Part shown: piece after piece, positions 58,579 to 64,000 of the stretch
Layout of the letters: every line of letters begins with the position of its first letter
Numbering within the stretch: position 1 is the first letter of the stretch
Origin: Pseudomonas svalbardensis
GTDB taxonomy: Bacteria; Pseudomonadota; Gammaproteobacteria; Pseudomonadales; Pseudomonadaceae
Length of the DNA: 64,000 bases
Assembly: GCF_030053115.1 (NCBI RefSeq)
Contig: NZ_CP125619.1
Span: 4,785,501-4,849,500, forward strand
Reading direction: 5' to 3'
The notes under the pieces: generated by a model
Database searches by the model: none
What the model was told of the DNA's origin: nothing
Seen by the model: only the letters and a program-made list of their open reading frames with translations
Position numbers and translations under genes: made by a program

Positions 58579-58841
58579 GACAGCTCCCCCTGACAAAACG
58601 AAAGGACACCCGCAATCGGGTACCGGCTGAGAGCGTCAGTACAAAAAACGCACTGAATTCACGCTCTCATCTGCGCCTTGCAGGGTAAGTGAGGGGGTAT
58701 CAAGGACGGACACTGATTGGGGGCAGCGGTATTAAGACGGCGTATAGAACGAGCGAAACGAGCGGTATGCGGGAGGTGATGCGAGGGGCCAACGACAGTC
58801 ACGAACGGGCACTGTGAAGTGCCCGTCCCGGGCTAGGCTCA
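58579..58841. other. kdp promoter region
   Basis: About 260 bp between kdpF and the GyrI-like gene. Contains an inverted repeat TGAGAGCGT/ACGCTCTCA (58628-58636 with 58661-58669) about 50 bp upstream of kdpF. No clear KdpE site was recognised. Confidence 0.4.
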
Positions 58842-59327
58842 TTACGATTTGAGCGGCAGCCAGATTTCCAGCACACCGGTGTTGAGCGTCGGGTTGAAGT
58901 CTTCGCTGTAGCGTTCGAATTCCGGCGCGTCCGCCGCCTGATAACCGGACTGCGGCAGCCAGGTTTTCCAGATGTACTGGAAGGTCTGGGGCAACTGATC
59001 GAGAGAGCCCTTGTGCTCGAACACCGCGTAATGCTGAGGTTGAACCTCAACCCAGCGGTACTTTTCGGGCAGGTCGTCGAGCTTGCTGATTTCAACGCCG
59101 GCGATGTATTCGAAGCCGCCCTTGCCATCCGGATTGCAACAGATGCCGTAGGTCACTTCGTTTTTTTGACCGGGAATTTTGCCCATCTCGGGAATGAATT
59201 TCTCCCAGAGATCGGGAATGCCTTTAGTCGTGTCTGCGGTAAATCGTCCACCAAGCCCTGCAATGAGCAGGAAGTGCCCGTGCTCGAAGCGTGGCTTGGC
59301 GGCTTCGACGCCTGTTTGCTCATCCAT
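58842..59327 (-). CDS. GyrI-like / AraC effector-binding domain protein
   Basis: 161 residues, single SOUL/GyrI-like domain (FEHGHFLLIAGLGGRFTADT, GICCNPDGKGGFEYIAGVEIS, YAVFEHKGSLDQLPQTFQYIWKTWLPQSGY). Stand-alone members bind hydrophobic drugs or interact with gyrase. No HTH present. Confidence 0.85.
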   Translation of the reverse strand: MDEQTGVEAAKPRFEHGHFLLIAGLGGRFTADTTKGIPDLWEKFIPEMGKIPGQKNEVTYGICCNPDGKGGFEYIAGVEISKLDDLPEKYRWVEVQPQHYAVFEHKGSLDQLPQTFQYIWKTWLPQSGYQAADAPEFERYSEDFNPTLNTGVLEIWLPLKS

Positions 59328-59394
59328 GACTCAACTCCTGGAACAAAAAAGTGGGTTCGGCTGGGAGTATAGAACCCAAACCGAATTCGCCCAG

Positions 59395-60057
59395 TTACAG
59401 TGCATGCAACTGTTCGACGGCACCCGAGCCGACGAACTCGTTATACCCCGATAGGATCACGTAGACCGCGAAATAGCAGAAGATCGCTGCCGATGCCAAA
59501 TAGGAGTAACGCAGCAGTTTGTCACCCAGTAACTTGCCGCCGTGACTCGCTGCGAAGCACAAGGCGACACACCAGAGCAACCCGGCGCACAGAAATCCGC
59601 CGAGAAACAACGCCGAACTGAGCGTGCCACCGCCACCGGAACGAGCGATCAATGTGCCGCCCACCGCCGCGAACCAGAGAATGGCGCTGGGAGACGACAT
59701 GGCGAGGAAGATCCCGCGGAAAAACTCGCGCCGATGAGAGTTCTGACCCACGTCTTCGGCCTGCGCCAATACCGCCTCATGGTGAATCGCCGAATAGATC
59801 ATCTTCGCCGCGAAGTACAACAACAGCGCCGACCCTCCGATCCACAGCACCCAGCGCACGGTTTCGTATTGCAGCAAAACGGTCATCCCGGCCAAGGCCA
59901 GCACGGCGTAGATCAGGTCGCCGACACACGTCCCCAAACCCAGCGCGAAGCCTTGAAAATAGCCACGCTGCATCGCCAACGTGATCATCGCGATGTTGGC
60001 CACGCCGATGTCCAGGCACAACGAAAGGCTCAGCAAGAAGCCACTGGTAAATTCCAT
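59395..60057 (-). CDS. LysE-family amino-acid exporter
   Basis: 220 residues from the ATG at 60057 (MEFTSGFLLSLSLCLDIGVAN). Six hydrophobic helices with the N-terminal LysE signature (ANIAMITLAMQRGYFQGFALGLGTCVGDLIY). Exports a small amino acid or derivative. Monocistronic. Confidence 0.9.
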   Translation of the reverse strand: MEFTSGFLLSLSLCLDIGVANIAMITLAMQRGYFQGFALGLGTCVGDLIYAVLALAGMTVLLQYETVRWVLWIGGSALLLYFAAKMIYSAIHHEAVLAQAEDVGQNSHRREFFRGIFLAMSSPSAILWFAAVGGTLIARSGGGGTLSSALFLGGFLCAGLLWCVALCFAASHGGKLLGDKLLRYSYLASAAIFCYFAVYVILSGYNEFVGSGAVEQLHAL

Positions 60058-60196
60058 CAACCGATTTCCTTCGGACAAATTTGTTTACATAGTCGCTGGA
60101 CAGTTTGCCACATCAGCACTTACATTCCGCCACAGGTCACCGCAGTGACCAGCGTCGCTCGGACGGTTCCGGGCGCTCACGTTACCCGAGGCAACA

Positions 60197-61414
60197 ATGG
60201 CTAACCAAGGTTCGCCGCGCCGCTTTGCGCGCATAGATCGACTCCCCCCTTACGTATTCAACATCACTGCCGAGCTGAAGATGGCCGCCCGTCGTCGTGG
60301 CGAAGACATCATCGACTTCAGCATGGGCAACCCCGACGGCCCGACACCGCCGCACATCGTCGAAAAACTCGTCACCGTCGCCCAGCGCGAAGACACTCAC
60401 GGCTACTCGACGTCCAAGGGCATTCCGCGTCTGCGCCGGGCGATTTCCAATTGGTACAAGGATCGCTACGAGGTCGACATCGACCCGGAAAGCGAAGCCA
60501 TCGTCACCATCGGTTCCAAGGAAGGCCTGGCGCATTTGATGCTGGCCACCCTCGACCAGGGCGACACCGTTTTGGTGCCGAACCCGAGCTACCCGATTCA
60601 CATCTACGGCGCGGTGATTGCCGGCGCTCAGGTGCGTTCGGTGCCGTTGATTCCGGGCGTGGACTTCTTCGCCGAACTGGAAAGCGCCATTCGCGGCTCG
60701 ATTCCAAAACCGAAAATGATGATCCTCGGCTTCCCGTCCAACCCCACCGCCCAGTGCGTGGAACTGGATTTCTTCGAGCGGGTGATCGCCCTCGCCAAGC
60801 AGTACGACGTTTTGGTGGTGCATGACCTGGCTTACGCCGACATCGTCTACGACGGCTGGAAAGCCCCGTCGATCATGCAAGTGCCAGGCGCCAAGGACAT
60901 CGCGGTGGAGTTTTTCACCCTGTCCAAGAGCTACAACATGGCGGGCTGGCGCATCGGTTTCATGGTCGGTAATGCCGAACTGGTCAATGCCCTGGCGCGG
61001 ATCAAGAGTTATCACGACTACGGCACGTTCACCCCGCTGCAAGTCGCGGCGATTGCGGCGCTGGAAGGTGATCAGCAGTGCGTCAAAGACATTGCCGAGC
61101 AGTATCGTCAGCGTCGCAACGTGCTGGTCAAAGGCCTGCATGAACTGGGCTGGATGGTCGAGAATCCGAAAGCGTCGATGTATGTCTGGGCGAAGATTCC
61201 CGAGGCTTATGCGCACATGGGCTCGCTGGAGTTCGCCAAGAAACTGCTGGCCGAGGCCAAGGTTTGCGTCTCGCCGGGCGTAGGGTTTGGTGAGTATGGG
61301 GATGATCACGTGCGCTTCGCGCTGATCGAAAACCAGGACCGGATTCGCCAGGCCATACGCGGGATTCGCGGGATGTTCCGGGCGGATGGGCTGATCAGCA
61401 AAACCAACGCCTGA
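60197..61414 (+). CDS. alaC: Alanine (glutamate-pyruvate) aminotransferase
   Basis: 405 residues, class I/II PLP aminotransferase of the AlaC group, producing alanine from pyruvate with glutamate as donor. PLP Lys is K244 in [24 protein letters not shown] and the arginine in [16 protein letters not shown] are also present. A REPIN lies between it and gntT. Confidence 0.9.
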   Translation: MANQGSPRRFARIDRLPPYVFNITAELKMAARRRGEDIIDFSMGNPDGPTPPHIVEKLVTVAQREDTHGYSTSKGIPRLRRAISNWYKDRYEVDIDPESEAIVTIGSKEGLAHLMLATLDQGDTVLVPNPSYPIHIYGAVIAGAQVRSVPLIPGVDFFAELESAIRGSIPKPKMMILGFPSNPTAQCVELDFFERVIALAKQYDVLVVHDLAYADIVYDGWKAPSIMQVPGAKDIAVEFFTLSKSYNMAGWRIGFMVGNAELVNALARIKSYHDYGTFTPLQVAAIAALEGDQQCVKDIAEQYRQRRNVLVKGLHELGWMVENPKASMYVWAKIPEAYAHMGSLEFAKKLLAEAKVCVSPGVGFGEYGDDHVRFALIENQDRIRQAIRGIRGMFRADGLISKTNA

Positions 61415-61425
61415 CACATAACACT

Positions 61426-61514
61426 GTGGGAGCGAGCCTGCTCGCGAAGGGGGCGTGTCAGTCAACGTTGATGTTGATTGACACACCGCATTCGCGAGTA
61501 GGCTCGCTCCCACA
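61426..61514. repeat. REPIN-type inverted repeat
   Basis: GTGGGAGCGAGCCTGCTCGC at one end and GCGAGTAGGCTCGCTCCCAC at the other, with the inner GTGTCAGTCAAC/GTTGATTGACAC pairing. Located between convergent alaC and gntT. Confidence 0.88.
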
Positions 61515-61530
61515 TTTGGTTTTGCGGTGT

Positions 61531-62883
61531 TTAAACGAACAGCGACAACAGCAGGATAAAGCCCAGCGCAACGATGGACAGGATGGTTTCCATCGCCGTC
61601 CAGGTCTTGAAGGTTTCCGCCACGGTCATGTTGAAGTATTGCTTCACCAACCAGAAACCGGCGTCGTTGACGTGAGACAGGATCAGCGAACCGGCACCGG
61701 TGGCCAGCACCAGCAACTCACGGTTCACACCCGGAATCATCCCCACCACCGGCACCACAATGCCGGCGCCGGTAATGGTCGCCACGGTGGCTGAACCGGT
61801 CGCGATACGGATCACCGCCGCCACCAGCCACGCCAGAAGGATTGGCGAGATCTGCGCTTCCACCGCCATGTTGCCGATGACATTACCAACGCCGCTGGTC
61901 ACCAGCATCTGCTTGAAGCCACCACCGGCACCGATGATCAGGATGATTGCGGCGGTTGGCGCAAGGCTCGCGTCCAGCCATTTGAGAATCTGGCTGGAAC
62001 CTACGCCCTGCTTGTAGCCGAAGGTGTACAGCGACAACAGCAACGCCAGCAGGAGTGCCGAGATCGGGTGACCGATCAGGTCCATGAAAGTGCGGAAGAA
62101 GTTGCCGTCCGGCAGCACCACATCGGCAAAGGTCTTAAGCAGCATCAGGAACACCGGCGACAGCACGGTGATCAAGGTGATGGCGAAGCTCGGGAGATCG
62201 GCAGAATCGTTATCACGCGCCAGTTGATCGACCAGTTCCTGGTTAGGATGACCCGGAATGTACTTGGCAATGAACGTGCCGTAGATCGGGCCGGCGATGA
62301 TGGCCGTCGGCAGCGCAACGATCAGGCCGTAGAGAATGGTTTTACCAATGTCGGCACCGAACACGCCGATGGCCAGCAACGGGCCCGGGTGCGGAGGAAC
62401 CAGACCGTGCACGGCGGACAGACCGGCCAGCAGCGGGATACCGATCTTGATGATCGACACGCCGGTACGCCGGGCCACGATGAACACCAGCGGAATCAGT
62501 AGCACGAAGCCGATTTCGAAGAACAGCGGAATACCGACCAGAAAGGCCGCGAACATCATCGCCCACTGCACCTTGTCCTTGCCGAACGCGCGAATCAGGG
62601 TTTGGGCAATCTGATCCGCCCCGCCCGACTCGGCCATCATTTTGCCGAGCATCGTGCCCAGCGCGAGGATGATCCCGACGAACCCGAGCACCCCACCGAA
62701 GCCGTCCTGGAACGCCTTGATGATGGTGCCGATTGGCATGCCGGAAGTCAGTCCGAGAAAGGCTGCGGCGATGATCAGGGCAATGAACGGGTGAAACTTG
62801 AACTTGGTGATCAGGACGATAAGCCCGATCACCGTGACCACTGCGTCTAGCAGCAGGAACGTCTCGTGGGACATGCCAAACAT
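61531..62883 (-). CDS. gntT: Gluconate permease, GntP family
   Basis: 450 residues, about 12 to 14 hydrophobic helices. Signatures: GKMMAESGGADQIAQTLIRAFGKDKVQWAM, GLVPPHPGPLLAIGVFGADIG and IRIATGSATVATITGAG. Proton-coupled uptake of gluconate. Downstream of gntK, same strand, 82-bp gap. Confidence 0.93.
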   Translation of the reverse strand: MFGMSHETFLLLDAVVTVIGLIVLITKFKFHPFIALIIAAAFLGLTSGMPIGTIIKAFQDGFGGVLGFVGIILALGTMLGKMMAESGGADQIAQTLIRAFGKDKVQWAMMFAAFLVGIPLFFEIGFVLLIPLVFIVARRTGVSIIKIGIPLLAGLSAVHGLVPPHPGPLLAIGVFGADIGKTILYGLIVALPTAIIAGPIYGTFIAKYIPGHPNQELVDQLARDNDSADLPSFAITLITVLSPVFLMLLKTFADVVLPDGNFFRTFMDLIGHPISALLLALLLSLYTFGYKQGVGSSQILKWLDASLAPTAAIILIIGAGGGFKQMLVTSGVGNVIGNMAVEAQISPILLAWLVAAVIRIATGSATVATITGAGIVVPVVGMIPGVNRELLVLATGAGSLILSHVNDAGFWLVKQYFNMTVAETFKTWTAMETILSIVALGFILLLSLFV

Positions 62884-62965
62884 TAGGGGTGTCTCCTGGT
62901 TGTTGTTGTTATTAAAGCGGGGAATTCACAAGCCATCAGGACAGCGCTATCTCTTCTGGCAAAAC

Positions 62966-63499
62966 TCATACGGTGTGTTTCAGGCCATGAGCCTGCCACC
63001 AGTCATGAGCTTGCTTCGCCAATTGGTCGACGCTGTGGTTCGAAGCGTCCAGAGCCAGGGTCAGGGGCTCGCCAACAGGCGATTCAAGGGTGGCGAACTG
63101 GCTGTCGATCAACGTCGACGGCATAAAGTGGCCCGGTCGATGGGAGACACGATCGGCGGCAACTTCAGGGGTCAGCTCAAGGAACACGAAGCCCAGGCCT
63201 GGCAAGGCACTGCGCAGACGTTCGCGGTATATGTGTTTGAGGGCCGAGCAGGTCAGCACCGGACGTTCGCCCTTGGCGTCAATGCGGCGCAATTCATCGC
63301 ACAGGCTGTCGAGCCAGCCGGCACGGTCGTCGTCGTTCAGGGGGATACCTGCGCTCATCTTTTCGATATTGGCGGCAGGGTGGAAAGTGTCGCCTTCAAT
63401 GGCGGTCGCGCCGCTGAGTTGGCACAAGGCCTCGCTGACGCAAGTCTTGCCGCAACCGGCAACGCCCATGATGACCAGGGCGGTGATGGGATGATTCAT
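62966..63499 (-). CDS. gntK: Gluconokinase
   Basis: 177 residues. P-loop GVAGCGKT at 12-19, then EGDTFHPAANIEKMSAGIPLNDDDRAGWL and SALKHIYRERLR, as in the GntK family. Phosphorylates gluconate to 6-phosphogluconate. Next to gntT and divergent from the repressor gene. Confidence 0.95.
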   Translation of the reverse strand: MNHPITALVIMGVAGCGKTCVSEALCQLSGATAIEGDTFHPAANIEKMSAGIPLNDDDRAGWLDSLCDELRRIDAKGERPVLTCSALKHIYRERLRSALPGLGFVFLELTPEVAADRVSHRPGHFMPSTLIDSQFATLESPVGEPLTLALDASNHSVDQLAKQAHDWWQAHGLKHTV

Positions 63500-63520
63500 G
63501 TAACACCTCAGCGCGCAGAC

Positions 63521-63534
63521 AGCGCTACCTTTGC
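63521..63534. promoter_or_regulatory. GntR-type operator near gntK
   Basis: AGCGCTACCTTTGC. Its complement has AAG-N-TAGCGCT, the core of the P. aeruginosa GntR site as I recall it, with one change in the leading AC. The 14 bases GACAGCGCTACCTT from 63518 recur at 63667. Confidence 0.65.
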
Positions 63535-63669
63535 CAGTTATGACACTAGAAAAAGCAGAAGTTGCCGACGCCTTCTTGTCATTTTTGTGGGTTGCAGCAT
63601 GTTCGTTCCCGACGCCAAAAAACGGGGATCAGGCAAACCCCGCTCACGCATTTGCAGCGGCGTCGAGAC

Positions 63670-63683
63670 AGCGCTACCTTAGT
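63670..63683. promoter_or_regulatory. GntR-type operator near gntR
   Basis: AGCGCTACCTTAGT. Its complement ACTAAGGTAGCGCT fits AC-N-AAG-N-TAGCGCT completely. It lies 30 bp before the repressor start codon. Confidence 0.7.
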
Positions 63684-63712
63684 GCCTCGAATTTTGTTTG
63701 GCAAGCCGTCCG

Positions 63713-64000
63713 ATGATCTCCCCTAAAAACGATAAAAATACGCGCACCACTGGCCGCCCCACTTTGAACGAAGTCGCACGCCTGGCCGGTGTCAGCCCGA
63801 TCACCGCCTCTCGCGCCCTGCGCGGGGTCAGCACGGTGGCCACCGAACTGGTGGAAAAAGTGCAGAAAGCGGCGCTTGAACTCAACTACGTGGTCAACCC
63901 CGCCGCCCGCGCGTTAGCCTCGGCCCAGAGCCATTCGGTGGTGGTTTTGGTGCCGTCGCTGTCCAACTTATTGTTCATTGATACGCTGGAAGCCATTCAT
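63713..64000 (+). CDS. gntR: Gluconate repressor, LacI family, N-terminal part (cut by window edge)
   Basis: 96 residues visible from the ATG at 63713 (MISPKNDKNTRTTGRPTLNE). The LacI-type HTH (VARLAGVSPITASRALRG) is followed by the hinge (NPAARALASAQSHSV) and the start of the ligand domain. Divergent from gntK, with an operator near each gene, so it likely represses both and is released by gluconate or 6-phosphogluconate. Confidence 0.92.
   Translation, partial: MISPKNDKNTRTTGRPTLNEVARLAGVSPITASRALRGVSTVATELVEKVQKAALELNYVVNPAARALASAQSHSVVVLVPSLSNLLFIDTLEAIH

Overview
The window is a chromosomal segment of a fluorescent pseudomonad (Pseudomonas fluorescens group). This is inferred from the GC-rich sequence, the aru and aot arginine operons, the small families typical of Pseudomonas (DUF2790, DUF2025, DUF6543/LRR, PACE) and many REPIN-like inverted repeats. 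No rRNA, tRNA, CRISPR array, transposase or complete prophage was seen. Both ends cut genes: astD/aruD on the left and the LacI-type gluconate repressor on the right.

Left third (1-20.3 kb). The arginine succinyltransferase operon (aruC-aruF-aruG-aruD, minus strand) comes first, followed by a 1621-residue DUF6543/leucine-rich-repeat protein on the plus strand. Next is the arginine/ornithine uptake and regulator operon aotJ-aotQ-aotM-aotO-aotP-argR (minus). The aruC and aotJ upstream regions carry near-identical ArgR-type boxes, tying uptake to catabolism. Then come acsA, two small exported proteins and nrdB; nrdA is not in the window.

Middle (20.3-37 kb) is an accessory patchwork. It holds a Bro-N protein behind a 20-codon leader ORF, an HNH nuclease, and a LysR-controlled operon coding for an Fe(II)/2-oxoglutarate oxygenase, a TauE/SafE exporter and a YbaK-type tRNA-editing domain. 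After these come a zinc-motif protein of unknown function, a DUF6933-like pair, a TauE/AraC pair, a GH3 beta-glucosidase, two small HTH proteins behind a LexA-like box, a metallo-beta-lactamase-fold protein facing a TetR regulator with twin operators, and a LysR gene facing a CTP-synthase-like amidotransferase and an ABM-domain protein.

Right part (37-64 kb). This contains DUF2025, an exported glycerophosphodiesterase, a PepSY protein behind a PmrA-like box, an orphan GAF histidine kinase, a chemoreceptor, a CorA/ZntB transporter and a PACE efflux/LysR pair. An ECF42-type sigma operon follows (SnoaL-like, YciI-like, sigma), then GNAT and PPOX enzymes, a ParE/Phd-type toxin-antitoxin pair and the kdp potassium system. 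The kdp genes are in the unusual order F-A-C-B-D-E. A GyrI-like protein, a LysE exporter, alaC and the gluconate genes gntT, gntK and gntR close the window, with GntR-type operators in the gntK/gntR divergent region.

The most interesting points are the oxygenase/exporter/tRNA-editing operon, the permuted kdp order with extra tiny ORFs, the duplicated 309-residue LRR module, and several well-matched operators (ArgR, GntR, TetR, LexA, PmrA).
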